A stretch of DNA of 64,000 nt from Bombyx mori (taxonomy: Eukaryota; Arthropoda; Insecta; Lepidoptera; Bombycidae). Below are positions 52,522 through 64,000 of the stretch, piece after piece (position 1 is the stretch's first letter; the number at the start of each line of letters is the position of its first letter). Below the pieces are notes generated by a model. It was not told the origin of the DNA. It did no database searches and worked only from the letters and a program-made list of their open reading frames with translations. The stretch lies in assembly GCF_030269925.1 (NCBI RefSeq), contig NC_085121.1:7829501-7893500 (forward strand), in the 5' to 3' direction. Both the position numbers and the translations under genes were made by a program.

Positions 52522-53685
52522 TTACCGGCGGAGTGAGGGGAGGACGTACGTATTTAATGACGCGTATACGTCGGCGTATTCCTGCACAACGGCGATAAAG
52601 TGTTGTGCAGTGGAGGCAGCGCGAATGGCGTCGCCCAAAGCGTTAACGCGCTCAAAGTAGATCGACTGAAAGAAGTCGATCGCTAAAGCGAGATTTTCGG
52701 ACTAGGTCGGAGGGCAAGTCGCGGGAGAGGGACGAGTCGCGGGGGCGGAACGAATCGCGGAGGAGGGAGTTGTAGCAGTGTTCGTGTACGGCAGCGGTTT
52801 TGCCCAGGCCGAGACACTGGGCACCGCCGCCGGAACGAACGCTGGCTTAGCCTGCGACGCAGAGGGTGCCGAGGCTTTGATGTCTGGGCCGGAAGCTCGG
52901 AGGCGGTTTTGGCGGGCGACGTGGCGATTTATTTTAGGGGCTCGGGGGCAACCACGGTAATTCGCGGGGTGACCCTGTGTTCGACACAGGACGCAGCTAG
53001 GCGGTTCCGTCGCGGTTTTTTGGTCGCGAGCGCAGAGGGCCGTGGCGTGATCGCCCAAACACTTAACACATCGGGGGCGCGCGTGACAGTTACGGGAAGA
53101 GTGCCCGTACAATTGACAGTTATGGCACTGGCTAGAAGTGCCTTTTTTATGGGGGGCTTCGATGGCGATACCGGAGAGCCTACAGACGGTCTGTGTGTTG
53201 AAGATTTTCTTACCCTCGGGGGTAGGCTGGAGGGTGACTAGAACCATATTATATGGCTCCCTACCGCGACCGGTGTGCATACGGTGCACAGAATTCACTG
53301 GAAAGCCCTGTTCTAACAGATCGACCTTGACGAGCTCTACATCTAACTCTTTAGGGATTCCGCGTATTACAACGCGGAGTTCGCGCTCCTCCTGGAGCGT
53401 ATAAGTATGGAAACTTATACGTTCCTTACGGAGGTAAGAAGAGAGGGCCCTATGGTCGTCGGGTGTTTGAACCTTAATTTGAATGCCGTTCGCGAGGTTA
53501 CGGGCATTCGTGAAATTTATATTTTTGGCCTTAAGGGCCAGGCAAACTCGATCCCAAGCTGCCTTCTCCTGAAGGATAACCGGGGGAGGGGTCTGGGTTT
53601 TATTTTGTGCCACCGGACGCGGCGACGGAGTGGCACGGGCTGGGGGCGCAACGGGAGTCTGAGGGCGGGGGCGCGACGCGTTCAC
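52522..53685 (-). pseudogene. LINE copy 2 ORF1b with premature TAG
   Basis: This matches copy 1 ORF1b, including the GTG opening and three zinc knuckles. Codon GCG of copy 1 is TAG here (52704-52702), removing about the last 59 residues. Two adjacent substitutions are needed for this change. Confidence 0.9.
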
Positions 53686-54149
53686 GGCTTTGCTAATTTA
53701 GCGGCCGCGGTAGCTCGAGACTCCGCGGCACGCTTCTTACCCTTCTGTACCAGGGTGAATCCATCCGTCGATGAGGCGGGGGCGAGGTCGACCTCCATGT
53801 CCGAGTCAGAGTCGGAGCACGAGGAGGCGGGTGCAGGCGACCTACGAGCAAGTGTAGGTGTTTTAGAGGGCGCGACGGAGGCCGCGGATGATCGCTCAGC
53901 TGAAACGATGGTCACGGCGGACGACGCAGCAGCTTTTCTCGCCAGTATAGGCGACACGGGAGCGGCAGGCACGACAGAGGCTGCGGTGCTCAATGCAGAA
54001 GCTCTGCACGCAGGTACAGGCGACGCAGGAGCAGCGAGCGCGGCGGAGTCCTCGAGAGGGCTCGCAGTGTGATTGGCCTTGAAGGCCAGAAACTCTGAGG
54101 CGAGCTGTGGGTGGCGAAGTCGGAGGAATTCCGCGAATACAGCGTCCAT
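53682..54149 (-). CDS. LINE copy 2 ORF1a
   Basis: From ATG 54149 the 155-codon frame matches copy 1 ORF1a and ends in the same GTGA overlap. A one-base deletion near 54214 lies upstream of the ATG and only affects the longer open extension. Confidence 0.65.
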   Translation of the reverse strand: MDAVFAEFLRLRHPQLASEFLAFKANHTASPLEDSAALAAPASPVPACRASALSTAASVVPAAPVSPILARKAAASSAVTIVSAERSSAASVAPSKTPTLARRSPAPASSCSDSDSDMEVDLAPASSTDGFTLVQKGKKRAAESRATAAAKLAKP

Positions 54150-54616
54150 GATCGCTGAGTACCCAGGTGGGGCGGCCCCGGGTCTTGAAAACACTCGCCT
54201 TGCGGCGAGGCCCCAACTTCTCGGACCTGAGCGGTTCTATTGAACACAGGTGGCAATGCGGCGCGATTACTACAGGACAAAGAAAAAGCACAACAAAACA
54301 GAAATTACAAAAAGAAACAAAACAAATAAATACTTGCAGGAAAACACTTTGTCGGCAAATGTTCCACGAACACAAAAATAACTAAAACAAAACAAATAAA
54401 AGTTTCCAGGAAACACGGTCGGCAGATGTATCACGAACACAGGCCGCGCGAACAATGGCCGGGCTAACAAAAGCCGGGCGAACAAAGACCGGGCGATCGA
54501 GTGGACGATGAGCACGTCCGCACGTGACGGGTGCCTTTATCGGAAATGAGCGCGCAATGTCTATTTATCTAGAATAAAAACAACGGATCGGGTATAAATA
54601 TGTACTTAGTTTTATT

Positions 54617-54876
54617 GAATACTATACTATACTATACTATACTATACTATACTATACTATACTATACTATACTATACTATACTATACTATACTATACTAT
54701 ACTATACTATACTATACTATACTATACTATACTATACTATACTATACTATACTATACTATACTATACTATACTATACTATACTATACTATACTATACTAT
54801 ACTATACTATACTATACTATACTATACTATACTATACTATACTATACTATACTATACTATACTATACTATACTATA
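54617..54876. repeat. Pentanucleotide microsatellite (ACTAT)n
   Basis: About 52 nearly perfect tandem copies of ACTAT (equivalently TATAC) lie 57 bp beyond LINE copy 2. The purity suggests recent expansion. The open frame across it is an artefact of the repeat. Confidence 0.98.
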
Positions 54877-57855
54877 ATATGCATTTTCCGGGATCGTACA
54901 TGTCATCATAATCGGTTGCTCTTGGCAGAGCAGTCGTGGTCATGTGGAATTCTTGCTCATTAAAGCCTTGACAGATGTTTTCCACAGGTTGCGAACCGAG
55001 GCTCGGCAAATATTAGTAATTAATTATAATCATCCGAGAAGGATGCTCCGTATATCTTGGACTGAGCATCGCACCAACGCCTCGATTCTAAAAGAACTAA
55101 ATATCTCTCACAGGTTATCGTCAACAGTGCAATCCACTCCAATCCAATAACAGACATCTAAACATACATTTGTAATATTTAGTATTGATTAGTATTTGGT
55201 AAGCGAACCTTTTTATATTAATTATCCTTTTCATGACAAGAAAGAATGTTTTCAAAACCTAAGAATCTCACTGAAGCATTGTCATCTAATTAATTCTAGA
55301 AAGAATTAGCGCACCGAACAAGGATAATGTCAAGTCGTCTATATCGCTTCGTAATCAACGAAGCAAATTGAAAACGTCCTGTGATTAGATTAATAGGGCG
55401 TTACGGAGCGGTCCCTCTATGGGCTCACGCTAATTAAGAAGTTTCCTCTCAAATCGACATAAATTTTATTACGTCAGACTTGTCCTTAAAAGTTCGGCCT
55501 CCGAAATTAAATTAGTTGAAAGATGAATCGAATTTCTAATTTAAGACCGGGACGGAAACCAGCTTAGGAAACTGTCTCTAATTAGCTTTGAGTTTCTTAA
55601 GCGTTCGTTATAATGTTTTTTTTTTTTTGTCTTGTCATTGAAAATTTTATGCTTTAGTAGACGAATTGTTTTTTTTTTTTACGTTTTATTCGTAGTTTTG
55701 CATTTTTAATCATTACGAAAACGTTATCGAATGTACTTTTTGTAAATCTTCTTTGGATGCTAACATTAGGCAGGTATTTTGTATATAATATAATATCAAT
55801 CGAATAAAATGTATCGAATCTCTTCATTAGATTCGCTCATCTTGACTGTACGAAAAATAAATAAAAATCACACATTTTCTAAATTCGAATTTGGAATTAT
55901 CTTCTTTAAAATTTAAACTTTTAATGATACCAAAACCAGCCAGATACAAATAGTATAGCCAAAGAGATTTTATTACAAGTTCATACATACTATAATACCT
56001 ATATAATGCGGAAAGACTTTTTCCCTAACCTATTATCACCTGTTAGTCTTTATTGTATTTATTATAAGTGAGTCGTTATTTATATTAAGTTATTTTCTGT
56101 ATATCGACCACTATTAATTTCTATATGGATGGAAGGGTGTCATTGCTTTTCTGACTGACCATTAGTTGAGTCGAAATCCGAATCCTTAACATACGAGCAG
56201 GTATGAGCGAGCCCCCCCGTTACATATAGAAATGAAATTGGTAGGTTCAACTCGCTGAAATGCTTAAGCGCCTAATTTGGGGCCATTTATTATACAGATT
56301 TTGTTGTTACTGTCTGAAACTTCCCTATGTTCAAATGTTTCTAGCATAATTTATAGGCAGCTCATAAGTTTTTTTTAATTCGTGGGTGGGTGAACGAACT
56401 CATGTCCCATTTGGTATAAAGTGGTAGCCGTAGCCCGTGGACATATCACAACGTGAATGCTGCCACCCTAATACATGATTTCCAAATCTCAATATTAGAT
56501 ACCAATGATGGCAGATAGGATATGCTGCCCATTCTCCGACTCTTCATTTTACGACACCCACGGCAGGAGATGGGGTGGTGCCATTTTATGCTGAAGCTTC
56601 ACAGCCAGTTCAGATACTAAATTCACCACATATGGTTAATAGGATTTCTTTATTTATAAAAAGTACTGCCACATGCCACAAACTTTTAACATTGAAAATA
56701 ACACAAACTATTTAATTTATAGCCTGATGCATGTGACAATAATGGCGTACATAACATTGGCTATTCATCGGCTCGAAGATGGAATACAATAATAATAATA
56801 AAAACAATACCTAATGAAAACATACTTTGAAATTCAAATAGGACATGGTAGTTGAGCTTTTATGGACTCTTCTTAGTTTCTAATTAAATACCTTTTCAGC
56901 TTTAATTGTTTCTGGCTTTGCGGGGAGGAACCTAAATACCTACATCTCCCATGTTTTTATTAAGTACGTTGTTGGATCCAAATTATCTTTTTTTATCGAC
57001 CGGGCATCCGCAAACGGATTCCCCAGCTTTAAAAAAAAGGTTACTTGAACTTCATTGTTCAGAGTCTTTGCGTGTGGTAATGGCTATAGATCTTGGCTAT
57101 ATAGGAGTAGCAGTACTGGGAATGAGTGGATGAAGAACGGAGTCATTTGTCTCAGAGCCCATCTACACTTTTTATTGATGTTCTATTCGCTTGATTGAGC
57201 GTCTCAATAATAATGCGAACAGGGTATATACTCGTAGTTATTGTAATAAGAAATCGGATTCAGAAATGAACATACAATATTTTTACTTATGTGGTGTAAC
57301 GTGACTACCTAATTACACGCTAAAGTCGTTTACCCCAACAAAAACGTCAAAGAAACAGTAACGTTATAATAAATTTCCATAATTAGGTGAAGGGCTGTAA
57401 AGGTCGTAACCATATTTCACCGAAGGGATGCTTGCAACCAACATGTAAAGTTTAAAAGTGCTTCGTCAACTCCGCCGGAATCCATTACGAAAGTGCCGAC
57501 CGACGGTGGGCGGTTTCGTTGCGGCTTTTTTTTTCAATTACCTTTTTCGTTAAGCAGCCTAATGTCGTATTAATATTTTTGAGATATTTTCCTGTTATGT
57601 TTTTTCAGAAATACGTATAACATTTCATTCTGACGGCTTAAGAGAACGACAAAGCTTTATTTCTGTTTGATTTGAAGTGAGTTAAGCCTGTTAGGAATTT
57701 TTTTCATTACGTTTGCGGTTTTGTAAGGCGTATTAATATATATTTTTTTTGAAATTGTTTATTAGTAACGAATACGAAACGAAATATATGTATTTCAATT
57801 AAACTTCGCAAATTCCTATGCATGCGACACAACACGGTTTATCTATCTTCTTCTA
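54877..57855. other. Non-coding stretch
   Basis: No supported gene is seen. A decayed Bm1-like block lies at about 56376-56620 (GTGGGTGGGTGAACGAACTC). Blocks of balanced composition near 55320-55510 and 57440-57530 could be conserved non-coding DNA. Confidence 0.4.
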
Positions 57856-58151
57856 TCTATACTTATATATATAAAAATGAATTGCTGTTCGTTAGTCTCG
57901 CTAAAACTCGAAAACGACTGGACCGAATTGGCTTATTTTGGTCTTGGATTATTTGTAGAAGTCCAAAGAAGGTTTAAAAGGTAGATAAATATGAAAATGC
58001 TCAGAATTAAATCAAAATAACAATTATGTTTTTCATATGGTGTGTCGCCCGTCGGGCGGATTCCATTTGTTTGTTTTAAGTTTATTTTATCCAAAAGTTT
58101 AGGTCTTTTATTTATCGATTGAGGCACTACGAAGTCTGCCGGGTCAGCTAG
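57856..58151 (+). mobile_element. Helitron-like element, 296 bp
   Basis: It starts TCTATACTTATATATATAAA after an A, contains CTCGAAAACGACTGGACCG and GGTTTAAAAGGTAGATAAAT, and ends GCCGGGTCAGCTAG before a T. A TC start, CTAG end and A|T insertion point fit a non-autonomous Helitron. Confidence 0.55.
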
Positions 58152-58407
58152 TTTTAAATATAAACTGGGAGAGGTAATCATTTGCTTTGAAATTCTAGAA
58201 AATCGTTGTTCACATTCGTAAATTTGAATTAGTGACGATGCGGACGTGTGAAGTGAGAGAACGGGTATTCGGTTGAAGTGAGCCTAAGTTGATGAAAGCA
58301 CTCGACTCGCGCTGTTGACGGCACGCCGCGCTCGTCTGTACGTAGCTTTGTGATTAAGCGTAGTTCTTTATGGACGAGTACATATTGTTATTAAGTGTAG
58401 ACAATTG
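58152..58407. other. Short stretch with balanced composition
   Basis: A CG-containing block at about 58235-58360 stands out from AT-rich flanks, but neither strand shows a convincing exon. It may be regulatory. Confidence 0.25.
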
Positions 58408-58676
58408 TTTTTTTTTTTTTTATTGCTTAGATGGGTGGACGAGCTCACAGCCCACCTGGTGTTAAGTGGTTACCGGAGCCCATAGACATCTACGACGTAA
58501 ATGCGCTACCCACCTTGAGATATAAGTTCTAAGGTCTCAAGTATAGTTACAACGGCTGCCCCGCCCTTCAAACCGAAGCGCATTACTGTTTCACGTCAGA
58601 AACAAGCAGGGTGACGGTCACTAATCGCTGGTGGATGTACCTATCCGCGCGGACTTACGAGAGGTCCTACCACAAG
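58408..58676 (-). repeat. Bm1 SINE, 5'-truncated
   Basis: A long T-run leads into the Bm1 tail and body, ending AGAGGTCCTACCACAAG. A short extra segment (CACTAATCGCTGGTGGATG) interrupts the body near 58619. Confidence 0.88.
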
Positions 58677-58915
58677 TTCCCTGTTTCATTCGGATTTTGT
58701 TGACAATTTAATTGGTATCTCTGAATATTTTTTTGTGAACGTTTACTTATATCTATTACACATCTAGGTAAACCAAACTCTTAAAAGCTTCTTTGTAATT
58801 TTAGTTTTTAGTTTCGCTCAGAATCTATAGGATTATAGAGCTCCCTCGATAAAACTAGACAGAAGTACCCGAGAAATATAGTGCATGGAGCCTTTTGCGT
58901 TTTAGATCGTGTTTA

Positions 58916-59193
58916 TCTACACTAATATTATAAAGCTGAAGAGTTTGTTTGTTTGAACGCGCTAATCTCAGGAACTACTGGTCCGATTTGAAAAATTCTT
59001 GCAGCGTTAGATATCCCATTTATTGAGGAAGGCTATAGGCTATATAACATCACGTGAAGACCAATACAAGTGGAACACCGATAAAGAATATTTCAAAATA
59101 TTATTTACTTTCTAGGTAAATGAAATGGGGGTAAAATTTTGCGTTATGCCAAAATAACTATTCTACGCGGACGGTGTCGCGGGCAAAAGCTAG
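58916..59193 (+). mobile_element. Helitron-like element, 278 bp
   Basis: It starts TCTACACTAATATTATAAAG after an A, contains ACGCGCTAATCTCAGGAACT and GAGGAAGGCTATAGGCTATA, and ends GCGGGCAAAAGCTAG before a T. The family is abundant in Lepidoptera as I recall it. Confidence 0.6.
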
Positions 59194-59269
59194 TAAACAA
59201 TATAAAAGTTATGTTAGTTATTAGTAAGGACTTCTCTTTTAGTATGTTTATGTCAGTGTGACGAACAAA

Positions 59270-59470
59270 ACTTCGGTGTGTAACAGAAAACGTACGTAGA
59301 TAAGTCGGGATCCAGCGAGCACTTGTCCCGTGGAGCGTGGGCCGAGCTGTTCAACTCCGAGCCGACTCGAAACTGCAATAGTTCTACATCTCAACGAATC
59401 TCTGTCTTGAGAACTGAGCCCCTTCAAGCTGAGAGACACTCGCTTCTGTTTGCACTCCGAGATATATAAG
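59270..59470 (-). promoter_or_regulatory. Possible promoter and leader on the minus strand
   Basis: A TATATA motif (around 59461-59466) lies about 30 bp upstream, on the minus strand, of a 160-bp stretch with balanced composition amid AT-rich DNA. The open frame there (59248-59439) has no recognised similarity. This is a weak inference from composition and one motif. Confidence 0.2.
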
Positions 59471-59546
59471 TGTTTTGTGAAACATTCTTGAACAATTTTT
59501 TATTTCGTCTTTGACAGTTTTATCGACTAAAACTTTACTGTGGACC

Positions 59547-59808
59547 TTTTTTTTTTATTGCTTAGGCGGATGGACGAGCTCACAGCCCACCTGATGTTAA
59601 GTGGTTACTGGCGCCCATAGACATCTACAACGTAAATGCGCCCCCCATCTTGAGGTATAAGTTCTAAGGTCTCCGTATAGTTACAACGGCTTCCCCACCC
59701 ATTCGAACCGAAACGCATTACTGCTTCACGGCGGAAATAGGCGTGGTGGTGGTACCTACCCGTGCGGACTCCCAAGAGGTCCTACAACCAGTGGTTACGC
59801 AAATTACG
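59547..59808 (-). repeat. Bm1 SINE, 5'-truncated
   Basis: The T-run, tail and body extend past CCAGTG into GGTTACGCAAATTA, so part of the middle segment is kept. The tRNA-like head is missing. Confidence 0.9.
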
Positions 59809-60864
59809 GACCTTGTTCGATGTTTTTTTTTGTTGTTATGCAATTAATATAGAAATGAATTGCGGAGTGTATTTTGTAATTTATTTCGGAGCGGAATACT
59901 TTCTGGGTATGAAGCTTTAAAAAAATCAAAACAGATTTTCATTCGTAACATTTTACGAATTTCACTTCTGTTTGTGTAAAATGTATTTGAATTTTATAAA
60001 CATTAGAAGGAGCGTATAATAATGGACCTCATTACCCTAGGGCACAATAATACGGAATTAAATGAAAAGGTTTTTCCGGTTCAGAGCCAAATAAAGAAGG
60101 AAAAACAGCAAATACTAAATTTGAGTATTTCACTTTGCAGCGCAATGGATTACAATATTGTACACATGATTTTCAGTACAAATTAAATTAGATTTCAAAA
60201 CATTATGTACCTTTGTGGAAAGCTCTGAATTATGAAGGTATGTATGTATAGGTATGGACGATTTATGAAGTCTATTATTAAGATTATGGTATATCCACAA
60301 ATTTAAGTTTGCTGAGTGAACTTTTCAAGGTGTAATTGCTTCTTGCAAAGTACTTTAGTGGTGGTAGGGCGTAATGTATTGCGCAAGGATGCCAACATCT
60401 TTCCTAATTTTGCTGCGAAGTAGTAATGCGTAAGTCAGGAGCTTTTTTTTTTCTAAGTTCACTACCAGGACTACTAATTATGTAACATTATTATTATTTA
60501 TTGTCATTATTATTAGGGGGCCCTACACTCATATATATATTAGCCTATCCATTAATTACATGTATTTTCTATATGGATACCAAGTTTCAAGTCAATCTGG
60601 TCCAGTAGTTATAACGGAACTTCCGTAAAAACCACTGTAGATTTATATGTTAGTATAGACATGACTTCAAAAAGATTATCCCCATTATGAGGCCGGTTGG
60701 TTAATCATAGGAAAATTTATTTAACAAAGGTAATTAATTAATTTCGGTGATTATTTAATTTGAAACTCTAATTTGAAAATTAGCCAGGTAACCATCAGCG
60801 ATAAACGTTAAATCAAAATTCGAATTAATAAGAATCTTATCTGTGTAATAATGTTCAAATTTAC
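59809..60864. other. Non-coding stretch
   Basis: No supported gene is seen. A decayed plus-sense Bm1-like patch lies near 60355-60440, and a fragment with CTGGTCCAGTAGTTATAACG near 60595 resembles the Helitron-like families. Confidence 0.4.
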
Positions 60865-60969
60865 CTGAGACTTGATTTATGGGACGCAGGGGAGTGGCAA
60901 TTTCCTTCGCGGAAGCGTCGCTATGGTTACCTGAGAAGCTCTCTTCGTTTCGACGCTGAAAGATGTGTC
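60865..60969 (-). CDS. Candidate internal coding exon (105 bp) of an unidentified gene
   Basis: On the minus strand a long pyrimidine run and TTTATTTCAG precede GACACATCTTTC. The exon ends CAAGTCTCAG before GTAAATTTG. The 105-bp segment is open in phase 1-1, so inclusion or skipping keeps the frame. It encodes about 34 polar residues, including QRRNEESFSGNHSD and ATPLRPINQVS. GC content is well above its flanks. I do not recognise the protein. The neighbouring DNA would then be intron of a long minus-strand gene extending beyond the window. Confidence 0.5.
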
Positions 60970-61069
60970 CTGAAATAAACATTTCCGTTATTATTTGAAA
61001 AAAAAAAAAAAAACGAATTAATTAACTAAAATTAATATTCAAGATAAGTTGTAGCGTTTTATTTATTTA

Positions 61070-61276
61070 CTAGCGACCCGCTTCGCTTTGGAAACTGTAA
61101 TTTATTATTGATTTCTCCACTATTTAATGCATGTTATTATACATATAAACCTTCCTCTTCAATCACTCTATCTATTAAAAGAACCGCATCAAAATCCGTT
61201 GCGTAGTTTTAAAGATTTAAGCATACATAGGGACAGATATAGGGACAGAGAAAGCGACTTTGTTTTATACTATGTA
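61070..61276 (-). mobile_element. Helitron-like element
   Basis: On the minus strand it includes AACAAAGTCGCTTTCTCTGT and ends GCGAAGCGGGTCGCTAG at 61070, next to a T. The 5' end, near 61276, is uncertain. Its last 20 bp resemble the end of the element at 43576. Confidence 0.5.
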
Positions 61277-61436
61277 GTGATTAGGAACGAGATATGAAAA
61301 CGAATGTATCGTGCGCCGAATTTTGAAGTCTTACCTAACATTTTCTAAAGGTAGCTCATTCGTTCACTCCAAAATGAAATTTTTAGGGTTCCGTAAATCA
61401 ATTTACTCTTAGACTATGCTCTACATACATATATGC

Positions 61437-61880
61437 TTTTTTTTTATTTTTTATTACCTAGATGGATGGACGAGCTCACAGCCCACCCGGTGTCAAGTGG
61501 TCACTGGAGCCCATAGACATCTACAACGTAAATGCGCCACCCACCTTGAGATATAAGTTTTAAGGTCTCAGTATAGTTACAACGGCTACCCCATCCTTCG
61601 AACCGAAACGCATTACTACTTCAAGGCGGAAATAGGCGGGGTGGTGGTACCTACCCGTGCGAACTCCCAAGAGGTCCTACCACCAGTGATTATGCAAATT
61701 ATAATTTTGTGGGTTTGATTTTTATTACACGATGTTATTCCTTCACCGTGGAAGTCAATCGTGAACATTTGTTGAGTACGTATTTCATTACAAAAATTGG
61801 TACCCCCCTGCGGGATTCCAACACCGGTGCATCGCTACATACGAATGCACCGGACGTCTTATCCTTTAGGCCACGACGAC
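61437..61880 (-). repeat. Full-length Bm1 SINE
   Basis: All parts are present on the minus strand: the tRNA-like head ending at CCACGACGAC (61871-61880), with box A and box B motifs (CACCGGTGTTGGAATCCC), then the body, tail and A-run. It lines up with the copy at 28837-29270. Confidence 0.93.
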
Positions 61881-62505
61881 TTCAAAATTGATTTGATAGA
61901 TAAAACTATGAACTACTGATGACAGTTATGTTTTACTGACTTCTTTAGTAACACATTATTTATTCGTAGAGTAACAGTAATGTGCTGAAAACATGAAATT
62001 ATTTTTGTTGGTAATGATTGGTTTCATAGCCCCTCGTTCGATTACACTGGCGTAACCCCTATGGGTTACCAGAATAGGTAAAAAAAAAACATAGCTTCAC
62101 ACTCGACGCCAGGCAGGCCCAACTAAATTTGTAGAAAGTAATACATATTTATGAGATTTAAAAAATAATGATGTCGACCTGGATACTTTCGGAAGGTATT
62201 AAAAATAATAGTGTAAAATTTTGATAGTATTATTAATTATAAGCAAATCGTTGGAAGTAGAATTTATGCTTTCAAAATTGTGTATCAGACTTCACAAATT
62301 ACTCAAACAATCAATAGGACTTATAAGTCAACGTATCTAGGTTTGAACTAGCATTGGCATAGGTATCGAATGTCGCTCGGGTCGGTAACATTGTCGACCT
62401 ATTCCTACCGCGAAGTAGTTGAAATTGAAGATTAGAATAGACGGTGTTCCAATTTGATTCAGATTTCGATCCTGAGTTGAGGTTGGGCAGAAGCATCGGT
62501 TAGTG
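61881..62505. other. Non-coding stretch
   Basis: No supported gene or repeat is seen. Confidence 0.4.
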
Positions 62506-62694
62506 TTTTTTCTTTTTTTGCTTAGATGGATTGACGAGCTCACAGCCTACCTGGTGTTAAGTGGTTACTGGAGCCCATAGACATCTACAACGTAAATGCG
62601 CCACACACCTTGAGACGGCTGCCCCACCCTTCAAACCGAAACGCATTAATGCTTCACGGCAGAAATAGGCAGGGTGGTGATACCTACCGCTAGT
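62506..62694 (-). repeat. Bm1 SINE, truncated and internally deleted
   Basis: A T-rich start and the Bm1 tail are followed by a jump from CACCTTGAGA to CGGCTGCCCC that removes about 34 bp. The copy ends at TACCTACCGCTAGTAA. Confidence 0.85.
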
Positions 62695-64000
62695 AAGGCC
62701 AGATAGTGTACAATAATACAACCTTCTTGCCCAACTCTACTAGATTATTAAATAGTCCATAAACATTTATATAATGCCATCCCTATTCACGAATTTATCG
62801 ACAAAGATAACTGTTTCTCATGTTTTGGTCATTAAACGAAGAGAAGTTTCCGAAATAAGCTCTTCACGTGCTATTAATATAGCAGGCGTAATAATGAAAC
62901 GTGACTTTTACTTGTTCGTGACAAACTCTCTACCTCACGAGCCACGACACGACCAGTAATTAGCGGTTATCCGATTTTTGTTGGCAGACAGACTCCACGA
63001 CACACTTGAAATTAAAAATAAGACACGTGTATTTGAATTATTTCTGAAAACATTTCGCATTGAACGCACTTTAATGAAAATGACCGAACGTGTCGTATCT
63101 ATGATTTTATATTTATACGAGAGGTGCTTAGTAACTATTTTTGCGTTCCATTGCGGCTTCACAAAATATAAATTAACCCTTAATTCGACGGATTGTTTCT
63201 TTTAATTTAATTTTCAAAATCGTTCCAGATCTTGATTCTTAGCTTGTAAGAGACCCTAAAAAAAATAATTGAAAAAATATAACTTTTCCAGTTTCCGGAA
63301 AAATGTACGTCCATTATACTGGACGTTACCAAGTTTCTAAGAAACTGTTGCACTCCTATCATGTGCAGTATAGTTCCCACTGTCAAAGGGAAAGAATTAA
63401 AGAAATAAGTAATTTTGTCACAAAATATTCATTTTACTAAAAAAATTGTCTCCTTAAGAACATTACTATTAGGAACAAGTCACTTATATTCTGAACATGG
63501 TGATTAATGTACATAAAATCTTCATAATATTGATTATTATGAAGAGATTCCACCAACCAGACCCATCTATATAAAAAACAATCAGTCCTATGGTTCCCAA
63601 AAGTATCTGTGTAAAAGTTCCCAAAAGAATGATGTATTTGGTCATCTGTCTACTTATTTACGTAAGTTGGAAATTATAAAAGCAGTTTCTTTTCGTAACT
63701 AAGCATAACCTCTGCTGGCATTTAAAATAGAGTATGTTCGTTTATTGTCCCTACAGAACATTAACGTCCATACGTTGTATTTTCAGGCCAGTGGTTGTAG
63801 CCATCGTAACGTACAGAATCTGGGGGCCTCAGTTTGATAGGGTTTTAGATTAGCGCCTTTTTCGATAACTGACTTCGTCGTTCTATTTGAACTGGCCTTC
63901 CTTTTTGCGTTAATTCAACCACCAATCTTTGTCTGAACTTTTTGAGACTAATATTTTTTAGGCTCTTTTTGTTGCATTTCCTTATACAGACAAGCCAAGC
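62695..64000. other. Non-coding stretch to the window end
   Basis: No supported gene, RNA or complete repeat is seen. Open frames at 62774-63205 are short and unsupported. Confidence 0.4.

Larger units (their letters stand above)
49414..54560 (-). mobile_element. Full-length Jockey-type LINE, copy 2 (defective)
   Basis: The 5123-bp element (49426-54548) is flanked by the 12-bp duplication AGCGCGCAATGT at 49414-49425 and 54549-54560. It is nearly identical to copy 1 across its length, so both come from a recently active source. It differs by a 37-bp deletion in ORF2, a TAG codon in ORF1b, and small indels near the 5' end. Confidence 0.92.

Noticed and set aside
54617..54876. CRISPR-like array
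   Set aside because: The repeat has no spacers, and the DNA is from an animal.
54600..54911. 103-codon open frame of repeating Tyr-Thr-Ile-Leu-Tyr
   Set aside because: It is a translation of the ACTAT microsatellite, not a gene.

Overview
This window is insect DNA, almost certainly silkworm (Bombyx mori or a very close relative). Copies of the Bm1 SINE occur throughout, two of them with the complete tRNA-like head. There are two near-identical 5.1 kb Jockey-type LINEs that resemble the Bombyx BMC1/L1Bm family, and one BEL/Pao element of the kind first described in Bombyx. The background is AT-rich, with long stretches that hold no gene. The species call rests on my recognition of these repeats, not on an alignment.

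Layout. Positions 1-8017 hold a truncated Bm1, an intact BEL/Pao retrotransposon with two LTRs that look identical and a 5-bp target duplication (1027-7539), and a 444-bp palindromic MITE. The one clear host protein gene is at 8616-10700: an LRSAM1-type LRR-SAM-RING E3 ubiquitin ligase whose coding region is unspliced. Positions 10.8-22 kb are AT-rich non-coding DNA with LINE and SINE fragments. Positions 22.4-24.0 kb hold a DD37D mariner with two in-frame stops, inserted in an older repeat. A complete U6 snRNA sequence with a correctly placed TATA box lies at 24151-24257. It is fused directly to a 5'-truncated GC-rich LINE (24258-27185) in the same orientation. That LINE's reading frame is unusually dense in perfect inverted repeats.

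Positions 27.2-30.5 kb hold an unassigned GC-rich tract, a LINE fragment and a full Bm1. Positions 30.5-35.1 kb hold a Ty3/gypsy element on the minus strand, with one recognisable LTR and an open pol frame but no capsid region. Positions 35.3-43.4 kb are a three-level nest: a dispersed repeat, a hAT-type element with an 8-bp duplication, and a 5.2 kb LINE with a 12-13-bp duplication. Positions 43.5-49.4 kb carry Helitron-like ends, a 198-bp hAT MITE and a 1.9 kb foldback element with ~667-bp inverted arms. Positions 49.4-54.5 kb hold the second LINE copy, damaged by a 37-bp deletion and a stop codon, followed by a pentanucleotide microsatellite. Positions 54.9-64 kb look like intron or intergenic DNA with SINEs and Helitron-like elements. 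They include one well-formed candidate coding exon on the minus strand (60865-60969).

Apart from LRSAM1, U6 and the candidate exon, nearly all coding capacity belongs to mobile elements. Their relations are the main interest. SINE and LINE tails resemble each other, several LINE tails share a covarying fold, and insertions can be ordered by nesting. I ran no searches: family names come from motifs and memory, and weaker ones carry lower confidence.
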